From the NCBI GenBank assembly GCA_034667465.1, contig JAXDJV010000022.1:1-64000 (forward strand): a stretch of DNA of 64,000 bases, given 5' to 3'. A program made the position numbers and the translations under genes. Shown here in pieces: positions 44,908-52,761 of the stretch (its first letter is position 1; every line of letters begins with the position of its first letter). This stretch comes from JAOBAU01 sp034667465 (GTDB lineage: Bacteria; Acidobacteriota; Thermoanaerobaculia; Gp7-AA8). Under the pieces are notes generated by a model. That model ran no database searches and had not been told where the DNA came from. It saw nothing but the letters and a program-made list of their open reading frames with translations.

Positions 44908-46329
44908 ATGCTTCGAAGAGTCATCGTCACGATCGCCGTCTGCCTTTTCGCGATCGCTGCCACGGCCGCGAACTTCAGCAGCAAACCAGGCGGCGTCACG
45001 AACAACGATGACTCGTGCGACATCGCCGTCACTCCGGCGGCCACGCTGCTGCTCCCCTACTTCGAAATCGACTTCAACGCACCGTCGAGCACCGCGCGCA
45101 CGACGCTCTTCACCGTGATGAACGTCTCGCGGCAGGCGCAGCTCGCGCGCATCACGCTCTGGACCGACTGGGCGTTTCCCGCGTATTCGTTCGATGTTTT
45201 TCTCACCGGCTACGGCGTGGTGTCGATCAATGTCCGCGATCTCTTCGTGAGCGGCCGGCTGCCGTCGACGCCGACGAACGTCATTCCCGGTCCGCGCTCC
45301 GATTCGAATTTCACGAATCCAAATCATCTGCCGGAGATGGTTGGCGAGTGCGCGCTGCGGCCCGATGCGATTCCGCCGGGAAGCCTCACCGATTTGCGTT
45401 CGATCTTCACGATCGGGAAACCGGTCGGCGTCACCAGCGGCTGCAATTCATCGGCGAAGCTCGGCGGAACGCACGCGAATGCGATCGGCTACGCGACGAT
45501 CGACGTCGTCGCCACCTGCTCGACGCTGACGCCGAACGATCCGGCGTATTACGCGACGGAGCTGCTGTTCGACAACGTGTTGACCGGCGACTACGAATAC
45601 GTCTCCCCCGATTCGAACAGCGGCAACTACGCGAGCGGCAATCCGCTCGTGCACATCCGCGCCATTCCCGAAGGCGGCCCGGTCGGAAGCATCGTCGAAA
45701 CAAACCTGCCGTACACGTTCTACGATCGCTTCACGACCATCGGCCCCGCCTATCCGCGGACGATGGATCGCCGTCAGCCGCTGCCGTCGACGTTCGCGGC
45801 GCGCTGGATTCAGGGCGGTGCCGCAGGCTTCAACACCTCGTACGAAATCTGGCGCGAAGGCTACACGGGAGCGGGAGCCGCATGCGCTCGATATGCCGAC
45901 AACTCATCGAAGCAGGGTGTCGATGTGGTCCGCTTCGACGAACACGAAAATTCGTTCGCGCTCGGCACCGGCATCGTCATATGCACGCCGCCACCACTGA
46001 GCATTCTCTCGCTGCCGGCGACCGCGAGCGTCCCGTCGTCGTCGTCGGTCTTTCCGCAGAACCAGGAAGCCGATGTCGCCGGCTGGATGTACATCAATGT
46101 CAGCAACGGCGGCTCGCCGGCGTACAGCGCGCTTCCCGGCCGCGACATGAAGACCGGCTCGAGCACCGTGACGACGTGTGCGCGCCAGAGTCAGAGCTGG
46201 ATCGTCGCGACGATGAGTGCGGAAGGACGCTATTCCGCGACGTGGGACGCCACGCCGCTCGGCAACGGCTGCTCGATCTCACCGAAGCGGGACTCGCAAA
46301 TCGGACCGGCGGCTGGCTCGACGCCGTGA
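44908..46329 (+). CDS. Large secreted hypothetical protein
   Basis: About 473 residues. A signal peptide (MLRRVIVTIAVCLFAIAATA) is followed by a mature protein with beta-rich sequence and eight or so cysteines (DDSCDIAV, VGECALRP, SGCNSSAK, ATCSTLTP, ACARYAD, VICTPPP, TTCARQ, NGCSIS), suggesting disulfides. No known domain was recognised. ATG 44908 was chosen; the ATG at 44854 lies in the stem of the hairpin above and would give an unusual long N-terminus. Confidence 0.75.
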   Translation: MLRRVIVTIAVCLFAIAATAANFSSKPGGVTNNDDSCDIAVTPAATLLLPYFEIDFNAPSSTARTTLFTVMNVSRQAQLARITLWTDWAFPAYSFDVFLTGYGVVSINVRDLFVSGRLPSTPTNVIPGPRSDSNFTNPNHLPEMVGECALRPDAIPPGSLTDLRSIFTIGKPVGVTSGCNSSAKLGGTHANAIGYATIDVVATCSTLTPNDPAYYATELLFDNVLTGDYEYVSPDSNSGNYASGNPLVHIRAIPEGGPVGSIVETNLPYTFYDRFTTIGPAYPRTMDRRQPLPSTFAARWIQGGAAGFNTSYEIWREGYTGAGAACARYADNSSKQGVDVVRFDEHENSFALGTGIVICTPPPLSILSLPATASVPSSSSVFPQNQEADVAGWMYINVSNGGSPAYSALPGRDMKTGSSTVTTCARQSQSWIVATMSAEGRYSATWDATPLGNGCSISPKRDSQIGPAAGSTP

Positions 46330-46347
46330 CCGTGCGATGATTCGCGA

Positions 46348-46998
46348 ATGAGCGACAAAACCATCCTCGTGACCGGCGCCACCGGCGATCTTGGCAGCGT
46401 CGTGCTGCCGCGACTCCTTCGCGATTACCGCTGCGCGGTGCTGTATCGCTCGCAGTCGGGCTGGTCGCGTTTGCAGGAAGCGATCGGCGCGAACGATCGG
46501 CTCGTCGGGTATCCGGGCGAGCTCGCCGATGAAGCGAGCATTCGGCGCGGCGCCGAGCGCGCCGCGCCGCTTCACGGCATCGTGCACATGGCCGGCGGGT
46601 TCACACCGATGTCGACGACGCACGATTTCGAACAGATGCTCGAACTGAATCTGCTGAGCGCCGTGCGCGCCTTCCGCTCCGCCGTTCCGGATCTCGCAGA
46701 CGGCGGACGGATCGTCGCCATCAGCACGATCTCGACGGTGACGAAAGCGGGCGGCGCGACCGCGTACGTCGTTTCGAAATCGGCGCTCAACGCGTACGTC
46801 GAATCACTCGCGAAAGAGCTTCGTCCGCGCGGCATCACCGTCAACGCACTGCTCTGCGGTCCGATGGATACGGAGAAGAACAAGGAAAGCATGCCGCCGG
46901 AGAAGCTCGTGCCGCGCACGCGGATCGCCGAGTCGATCGCGTTTCTGCTCAGCGAAGCGGCCGGCTCGACGAGCGGACAATTAATCGCCGTCGCGTAG
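46348..46998 (+). CDS. Short-chain dehydrogenase/reductase
   Basis: A 216-residue Rossmann enzyme. The cofactor loop is TGATGDLGSVV, the NAG-like segment is HMAGGF, and the catalytic triad is Ser in ISTISTVTKAGG with YVVSKSAL (Tyr-x3-Lys). The YxxxK is intact. The chain is somewhat short for the family. Substrate is unknown. It follows the secreted hypothetical gene by 18 bp. Confidence 0.87.
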   Translation: MSDKTILVTGATGDLGSVVLPRLLRDYRCAVLYRSQSGWSRLQEAIGANDRLVGYPGELADEASIRRGAERAAPLHGIVHMAGGFTPMSTTHDFEQMLELNLLSAVRAFRSAVPDLADGGRIVAISTISTVTKAGGATAYVVSKSALNAYVESLAKELRPRGITVNALLCGPMDTEKNKESMPPEKLVPRTRIAESIAFLLSEAAGSTSGQLIAVA

Positions 46999-47005
46999 GG
47001 AACAT

Positions 47006-47033
47006 CCCTCTCCCCGCCCGCGCGGAGAGAGGG
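47006..47033. terminator. Hairpin between convergent genes
   Basis: CCCTCTCC (47006-47013) and GGAGAGAGGG (47024-47033) form a stem of about 8 bp between the SDR gene and the convergent CVNH gene. Position fits a bidirectional terminator, but no T-run is seen. The CCCTCTCC/GGAGAGAGGG sequence also recurs at 49336-49363. Confidence 0.45.
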
Positions 47034-47042
47034 TGATGGCGT

Positions 47043-47435
47043 TCAGTAGCTGAGTGTGCCGTTCTTATTGCCGATGCCGGTTAGCGCCACACTCGACGAC
47101 TGGATCGCGCCGGACGATGTGCGGCAGAGCGCCGACACCGTCGCGCCGCTCGCGTTCGCGGTCACGCTGATCGACCCGCAGCTCTGCTGGAACGTCGCCG
47201 GCGCCGAGCCGCTGGCGACGAGGCGGCCGTTGCTGTTGCCGATTCCGCGAATGACGACGGAGGTGTTGTTCGGGCTGCCGGCGGCGTTGAGACAGGTCGC
47301 CTGCAGCGCAGCGTTCGTTCCCTGATAGACGACGGTGTAATTCGAGCAGGTTCCCTGGAAGGTGCTGGCGCTCTGAGCGAACGATGCGGTGGCGAACAGG
47401 GCGACGAGAACGACGACAAACGCGATCTTCTTCAT
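47043..47435 (-). CDS. Secreted CVNH (cyanovirin-N-like) lectin
   Basis: A 130-residue protein with a signal peptide (MKKIAFVVVLVALFATASFA). Two CVNH-type repeats follow: one from STFQGTCSNYTVVYQG to GIGNSNGRL, the other from TFQQSCGSISVTANASG to GIGNKNGTLSY. Each has the two cysteines and the terminal IGNxNG of the family. CVNH domains bind high-mannose-type sugars. It may coat the cell surface or bind foreign glycans; ligand unknown. Confidence 0.8.
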   Translation of the reverse strand: MKKIAFVVVLVALFATASFAQSASTFQGTCSNYTVVYQGTNAALQATCLNAAGSPNNTSVVIRGIGNSNGRLVASGSAPATFQQSCGSISVTANASGATVSALCRTSSGAIQSSSVALTGIGNKNGTLSY

Positions 47436-47541
47436 GAATGACTCCCTCTCTGTTGGGTTGCGTTTAATGCGCTCCGGAATGAAGCGCCCTGCAACAGGAG
47501 AGACTTGATGCCGTAATTCTCTACCGGGACAATTCTTACCC

Positions 47542-49335
47542 TTACTTCCGGATGTTCAGGCCCCAGCCGGTGTCGATCAGCCACTGCATCAGCTCTTTCG
47601 CCGGCACCGGTTTGCTGAGCCAGTAGCCCTGCGCGAGATCGCAGCCGAGGTCGCAGAGCATCTTCCACGTCGCCTCGTCCTCGACCCCTTCGGCGCAAAC
47701 CTGTTTACCGAGGTTGTGGGCGAGGTCGATGACGGTACGGACGATCGCCGCGTCGGCGTCGTTCGTCGCCATTCCGCCCACGAACGACTTGTCGATCTTG
47801 ATCTCGTCGACCGGCAGCTGGCGCAGATGGATGAGCGACGAATAGCCGGTGCCGAAATCGTCGACCGACAGCCGCACGCCCATCGATTGCAGCATCGCCA
47901 GAATGGCCAGCGCATGCGCCGGGTCGGCCATGATGCTGCTCTCGGTGATCTCGATCTTCAGGAAACGCGGATCGACGTGCCACTTCGTCAGCAGCGCGTC
48001 GACCTTCGATGGCAGCGTCTGTTCCTGCAGGCTCTTCGCCGAGACGTTCACCGCGAGATGCACCGGCGCGCCCATGTCCTGCCACTCGCGGCACTGCTGC
48101 AGCGCGCGATCGAGAATCCAGTCGGTGATCGTCCGAATGAGTCCTGTGCGTTCCGCGATCGGAACAAATGCCGCCGGCGCGAGCAGTCCGCGCGTCGGGT
48201 GATTCCATCGAATGAGCACCTCGGCGCGCGTGACAAGGCCGCTCTTCAGATGCAGCTTCGGCTGGTAGTACAGCTCGAACTCGTTTCGCTCGATGGCGGT
48301 CCGCATCTCGACGACGAGCGTCAGGTGATCGCTGTTGCGCGATGCCTCGGCGTCTTCGCGATGGAACGTGTAGCCCGACTGCGCTTCCTTCGCGGCGTAC
48401 ATCGCCACGTCGGCGCGACGCATCAGCGTGCGCGCATCGGCTCCGTGCGTCGGATACATGGCGATGCCGATCGAGCCGCCGACTTCCAGGACCTGACCTT
48501 CGACGACGAACGGCTGCTGCAGCGTGTTGAGGATGCGCCGCGAGACGGCAGCGACCTCATTCGAATCCTGCACGTTCGGAACGACGACTGCGAACTCATC
48601 GCCGCCGAGACGCGCGACCGTGTCATTCGGCCCGATCTGATTGCGCAGACGAAAGGCCACCTGCTTCAGCAGCACGTCGCCGAAGTGATGCCCGAATGAA
48701 TCGTTCACTTCCTTGAAGCGGTCGAGGTCCATCAGCATCAGACCGACCGAGCCGCCATCGTGACGCGCGTCGGTCAGAGCGACCTCGAGCCGCTCGTACA
48801 ACATCGCGCGATTCGGCAGATCGGTCAGCGCGTCATGCATCGCCTGATGGCGCAGCATCACCAGCTGATTCTTGCTCTCGCTGACGTCGCGAACGAATGA
48901 CACCCAGTGCGTCAGCTCGCCGGCATCGAGCACCGGAACCAGCGCGAGCTCGAGATCGAATTCCGTTCCGTCTTTGCGCCGCGCCGTCACCTCGGCATCG
49001 AACGCTTTGTTCTCGAAGACGTGCCGCATCAGCGCGTCGTAGAAAACGTAGTCGCTCTCGACGATGCCGAATGCCAGCGGCGTCTGCCCGATCACGTCTT
49101 CGCGCAGGCAGCCGAAGATCGCACAGAAGCCTTCGTTGACGAATGCGATGCGCGGTCCGACCGCTTCGACCGCCGGCGTGAGGATGGCGATTCCCTGCCC
49201 CGCGACGCGCACGGCGGTGCTCAGCAGGCGGAGCTGGGCGTTGTCGTAACGCTGCTCGGCGAGCGCTCGTTCAAGTGCTTCCGAATCGAGCGGCGTCGTC
49301 GTCCACGGCGTCCGGAAAAAGGTGAGCTCGGACAT
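47542..49335 (-). CDS. PAS-GGDEF-EAL cyclic-di-GMP signalling protein
   Basis: A 597-residue cytoplasmic protein. Order: PAS domain (about 40-165, GPRIAFVNEGFCAIFG), GGDEF (about 175-335, with an intact RLGGDEFAVVV), EAL (about 350-590). The EAL signature is EVL (RAEVLIRWNHP), but the other catalytic segments are intact: VNVSAKSL, EITESSIM, DDFGTGYSSL, KIDKSFV, AEGVED. It could therefore both make and degrade c-di-GMP. A hairpin abuts its ATG. Confidence 0.92.
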   Translation of the reverse strand: MSELTFFRTPWTTTPLDSEALERALAEQRYDNAQLRLLSTAVRVAGQGIAILTPAVEAVGPRIAFVNEGFCAIFGCLREDVIGQTPLAFGIVESDYVFYDALMRHVFENKAFDAEVTARRKDGTEFDLELALVPVLDAGELTHWVSFVRDVSESKNQLVMLRHQAMHDALTDLPNRAMLYERLEVALTDARHDGGSVGLMLMDLDRFKEVNDSFGHHFGDVLLKQVAFRLRNQIGPNDTVARLGGDEFAVVVPNVQDSNEVAAVSRRILNTLQQPFVVEGQVLEVGGSIGIAMYPTHGADARTLMRRADVAMYAAKEAQSGYTFHREDAEASRNSDHLTLVVEMRTAIERNEFELYYQPKLHLKSGLVTRAEVLIRWNHPTRGLLAPAAFVPIAERTGLIRTITDWILDRALQQCREWQDMGAPVHLAVNVSAKSLQEQTLPSKVDALLTKWHVDPRFLKIEITESSIMADPAHALAILAMLQSMGVRLSVDDFGTGYSSLIHLRQLPVDEIKIDKSFVGGMATNDADAAIVRTVIDLAHNLGKQVCAEGVEDEATWKMLCDLGCDLAQGYWLSKPVPAKELMQWLIDTGWGLNIRK

Positions 49336-49363
49336 GGGGAGAGAGGATGATACCTCTCTCCCC
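49336..49363 (-). promoter_or_regulatory. Hairpin directly upstream of the GGDEF-EAL start codon
   Basis: GGGGAGAGAGG and CCTCTCTCCCC form a perfect 11-bp stem with a 6-nt loop (ATGATA on plus). The 3' arm ends at the base before the ATG, and any Shine-Dalgarno must be the purine-rich 5' arm, hence sequestered. It also lies 19 bp after the upstream gene's stop, so it may be that gene's terminator. Confidence 0.55.
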
Positions 49364-49382
49364 GGCGAGTGCGGTGGCGGCT

Positions 49383-50120
49383 TCAGGGAAAGACGATTTC
49401 TTCGATCTTCGCGAAGTTGTAGTAGACGAACTGGCCGGTCGTGCGGTCGCGGCTGACGAAGTCGACTTCGTTGCCGAAGCAGCTGTCGTTGAAGTAGACC
49501 AGCGTCGACTCGCCGCTCTTCATCTCGACGCGCAGCGACATCACCGGACCGAGCGTGCAGCACGCCGAATAGTTCGACGAGATGGCCGGACCGATGATCC
49601 GCTTGAACTCGTCCTTCGCCGGCTCCCACTTCGAGCCGTCCGGCTTGCAGAAGTTGCCGGTATCGAACTTCGCGTAGCCGCTGAACGGGATGAGATACGC
49701 GAACTGCGAGGTCTCGTAGTCGAGGATGTGCGAGGAGCCGTCGCTCTCGCGAATCGTGATCGTCGATTTCGGCGCGAGTCGAAGCTCGATCGCCGTCGTC
49801 GCGCTCACTTTGATCGTCTGCGATGCGGCGGTGTAGCCCCAGCGCTGCGCGGTCAGCGTCGTGTTGCGGTTGAGCGGAACTTTGATGCTGTAGCGTCCCT
49901 GCGAATCGGCGGTGACGGTACGTCCTTCGTTGACGACCTGCGCCTGGAAAACGGGCGCATTGCTGGCGGAGTCAAGGACCGTTCCGGTGATGACGATGAG
50001 CTCGTCGGGCGCAGCCTGCAGAACGACTCGGCGGCGCGTGGCGGCGTGGAGCGGAGCCGTGAGCGCGCAGGCGGCGACGAACGCCATCAGGCCTGCACGT
50101 CGGTGTTGGGAAAGAATCAT
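49383..50120 (-). CDS. Secreted protein with carboxypeptidase-regulatory-like domain
   Basis: A 245-residue protein. After the signal peptide (LMAFVAACALTAPLHA) comes a CarboxypepD_reg-like Ig fold (about 42-115): ITGTVLDSASNAPVFQAQVV, ADSQGRYSIKVPL. The C-terminal half is unassigned, with four cysteines (NFCKPDG, SACCTLG, DSCFGN). GGAGGAG precedes the ATG. Such Ig-like domains often occur on exported proteins; function unknown. Confidence 0.75.
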   Translation of the reverse strand: MILSQHRRAGLMAFVAACALTAPLHAATRRRVVLQAAPDELIVITGTVLDSASNAPVFQAQVVNEGRTVTADSQGRYSIKVPLNRNTTLTAQRWGYTAASQTIKVSATTAIELRLAPKSTITIRESDGSSHILDYETSQFAYLIPFSGYAKFDTGNFCKPDGSKWEPAKDEFKRIIGPAISSNYSACCTLGPVMSLRVEMKSGESTLVYFNDSCFGNEVDFVSRDRTTGQFVYYNFAKIEEIVFP

Positions 50121-50281
50121 GGGTGGGTATCTCCTCCGGGTTTGATGACATTCAGACGCGGGCGGCGTCGCGATCGTTACATCTTAGACGATGGTTGTAC
50201 GGCGCGACCGCGTGTATCGTTTGCCGCGCCCGGCAGTCATGGCGACACGATTGCACGCTGCCCGCCCGAAAGAAGGAACGC

Positions 50282-52150
50282 ATGCGAGAGATGAAAATTC
50301 TATCCACGACCGCCCTCCTCTTACTTGCCGCAACTGCTGCGAACGCCGCCACTCCGGAGACGAAGAAACCGATGACGAGCACAGCCACGATTACCACTTC
50401 GATGCCGGGAGCGCCGACGGTCGACGACGCGAAACGCTTCGTTGATGATGCCGAGGCGCGGCTGGCCGCGATGAACGTCGAACAACAGCGCGCCGAGTGG
50501 GTCGCGGAAAACTTCATCACATACGACACGCAGATCATCACCGCCGCCGCGTCGGAACGTCAGACCGCCCTCGGCGTCGCACTCGCCAAAGAAGCAGCTC
50601 GCTTCGATCAGTTGCAACTCCCGTACGACCTTCGCCGCAAGCTCGATCTCATCAAGCTCGCACTCACTACGCCCGGGCCTGGCGATCCGCAGAAGAACGC
50701 CGAGCTTTCGCGCATCCTCGCCGAGCTGAGCGCGACGTACGGCTCCGGCAAATACTGTCCGCCCGGCGCGAGCGGCGACAAATGCCTCGACATCGAAACG
50801 ATCACCGAGATCATGCAGACCAGCCGCGATCCGAAGCGGCTGCTCGAAGTGTGGAACGGCTGGCACACCGTCTCGAAACCGATGCGCGCGCCGTACTCGC
50901 GCTTCGTCGAACTGACCAATGAAGGAGCGCACGAGCTCGGGTACAAAGACGCCGGTGCGATGTGGCGCTCGAAGTACGACATGCCGCCCGATGCCTTTAC
51001 CGCGGAAGTCGATCGCCTCTGGACGCAGGTCAAGCCGCTGTACGACTCGCTGCACTGCTATGTGCGCTGGAACCTGACGAAGAAATACGGCGCCGACGTC
51101 GTCCCTCCCGGTAAACCGATTCCCGCGCATCTGCTCGGCAACATCTGGGCGCAGGAGTGGGGAAATGTTTATGACGTCGTGAAGCCGGCCGACACGCCGG
51201 CGAGCTACGACCTCACCGAGATTCTGAAAGCGCGCAAAGAGATCGACGAGATCGCAATGGTGCGATACGGCGAAGGCTTCTTCACTTCGCTCGGATTCGC
51301 GCCGCTGCCGAAAACTTTCTGGGAGCGCTCGCTCTTCACGCAGCCGCGCGATCGCGACGTCGTCTGCCACGCCAGCGCGTGGGACATCGACGACAAAGAC
51401 GATCTGCGCGTGAAGATGTGCATCCGCAAGACGGCCGATTACTTCACGACGATCCATCACGAGCTCGGCCACAACTTCTATCAGCGCGCGTACAACACGC
51501 AGCCGTTCCTCTACAAGAACAGCGCGAACGACGGCTTCCACGAAGCGATCGGCGACACGATCGCGCTGTCGGTGACACCGAGCTATCTCGTGAAGCTGGG
51601 ACTGATCGACAAAGAGCCGCCGGCGTCGGCCGACATCGCGCTGCTGCTGCGCGACGCGCTCGACAAGGTCGCCTTCCTGCCGTTCGGAATCATGATCGAC
51701 AAGTGGCGCTGGAAGGTTTTCTCCGGCGAAGTGACGCCGGCCGATTACAACAAGGCGTGGTGGGATTTGCGGCGCCAGTATCAGGGGGTCGCCGCGCCGA
51801 ACGAGCGGAGCGAAAGCGATTTCGATCCGGGCGCGAAATACCACATCGCCGCGAACGTGCCGTACGCGCGCTACTTCCTCGCGCGCATTCTCCAGTTCCA
51901 GTTCCACCGCGCGCTGTGCGAGACGTCCGGCTACAAAGGACCACTCAACCGCTGCTCGATTTACGGCAACAAAGCGGCCGGCGAGCGACTGGCGAAGACG
52001 CTGGCGATGGGACAGTCACGCCCGTGGCCGGACGCGCTCGAAGCGCTGACCGGACAACGCCGGATGGATGCGACCGCGATCGTCGATTACTTCGCACCGC
52101 TGAAGTCGTGGCTCGATCAGCAGAACAAAGGACAAACGTGCGGTTGGTGA
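50282..52150 (+). CDS. Secreted M2-family dipeptidyl carboxypeptidase (ACE-like)
   Basis: A 622-residue zinc peptidase with a signal peptide (MREMKILSTTALLLLAATAA). The M2 landmarks are all present: DDAEARLAAMNVEQQRAEWV, LNSLGHNIWAQEW-like LLGNIWAQEWGNVYD, the zinc site HHELGHNFYQRAY (HELGH 393-397), NDGFHEAIGDTIALS with the third ligand, and WRWKVFSGEV. Bacterial ACE homologues remove C-terminal dipeptides in the periplasm. AAGGA supports ATG 50282. The end lies 7 bp before a heptamer inverted-repeat element. Confidence 0.95.
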   Translation: MREMKILSTTALLLLAATAANAATPETKKPMTSTATITTSMPGAPTVDDAKRFVDDAEARLAAMNVEQQRAEWVAENFITYDTQIITAAASERQTALGVALAKEAARFDQLQLPYDLRRKLDLIKLALTTPGPGDPQKNAELSRILAELSATYGSGKYCPPGASGDKCLDIETITEIMQTSRDPKRLLEVWNGWHTVSKPMRAPYSRFVELTNEGAHELGYKDAGAMWRSKYDMPPDAFTAEVDRLWTQVKPLYDSLHCYVRWNLTKKYGADVVPPGKPIPAHLLGNIWAQEWGNVYDVVKPADTPASYDLTEILKARKEIDEIAMVRYGEGFFTSLGFAPLPKTFWERSLFTQPRDRDVVCHASAWDIDDKDDLRVKMCIRKTADYFTTIHHELGHNFYQRAYNTQPFLYKNSANDGFHEAIGDTIALSVTPSYLVKLGLIDKEPPASADIALLLRDALDKVAFLPFGIMIDKWRWKVFSGEVTPADYNKAWWDLRRQYQGVAAPNERSESDFDPGAKYHIAANVPYARYFLARILQFQFHRALCETSGYKGPLNRCSIYGNKAAGERLAKTLAMGQSRPWPDALEALTGQRRMDATAIVDYFAPLKSWLDQQNKGQTCGW

Positions 52151-52157
52151 GAGAACA

Positions 52158-52231
52158 GGCATGAGGCATGGGGGATGAGGAATGAGTCGCTTCGCGTCCA
52201 GCGACTTCACTCATGCCTCATGCCTCATGCC
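52158..52231. repeat. Inverted heptamer-repeat element A
   Basis: The left arm is built from ATGAGGC-like 7-mers and ends in GAGTCGC. The right arm begins GCGACT and repeats CTCATGC. The arms pair over about 30 bp with an approximately 9-nt loop (TTCGCGTCCA). It separates the convergent M2 peptidase and GNAT genes, and the GNAT stop codon (52225-52227) lies in the right arm. It could act as a bidirectional terminator. Confidence 0.85.
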
Positions 52232-52761
52232 TTCCATTCGCTTCTCAACGTCGAATACATCACGGCGTCGAGGTACTCGTCCCATTTTTTATGATGCTGG
52301 CGCAGCGTTCCTTCGTATTGCATTCCGAGCTTCTGCATCACGCGGCCTGATGAGGGATTGCGGCCGAAGTGGGCGGCGAAAATCCTGTTCAGGTTGAGCG
52401 TTTCAAAACCGTACTGCATGACCGCGTGTGCGGCTTCGGGCGCGTAGCCGCGGCCCCAGTACGGAACGCCGATCCAGTAGCCGAGCTCTCCCCGATCGTA
52501 ATCGCGATGCACACGCAAACCGATGGTACCGATGAACTCATCGCCGTCGCGGAGCGCGATCGCGAAGACGGTCTCTTCGCCCGTCTCGGTGTGCGTGCGA
52601 ATCCACTCCTCCGCCGCTCCTTCCGGATACGGATGCGGAATCGAAAGCGTGTTCGCCGCGATCTCGTATGCACTGGCGAGTCGCTGAATGTCGGGCGCAT
52701 CGGCGAGCGTCAATGAACGCAGGACGAGCCGTTCGGTGGTGAGGACGACATCGGAGCTCAT
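52225..52761 (-). CDS. GNAT acetyltransferase (RimJ/RimL type)
   Basis: A 178-residue protein. Typical GNAT segments: TERLVLRSLTLADAPDIQRL, FIGTIGLRVHRDYDRGELGYWI, and the acetyl-CoA loop VPYWGRGYAPEAAHAVMQYG, followed by NLNRIFAAHFGRNPSSGRVM. Its ATG overlaps the batD stop by 4 bp, making it the last gene of the moxR-bat operon. Substrate (a ribosomal protein or small amine) is unknown. Its stop lies in the heptamer element. Confidence 0.88.
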   Translation of the reverse strand: MSSDVVLTTERLVLRSLTLADAPDIQRLASAYEIAANTLSIPHPYPEGAAEEWIRTHTETGEETVFAIALRDGDEFIGTIGLRVHRDYDRGELGYWIGVPYWGRGYAPEAAHAVMQYGFETLNLNRIFAAHFGRNPSSGRVMQKLGMQYEGTLRQHHKKWDEYLDAVMYSTLRSEWKA

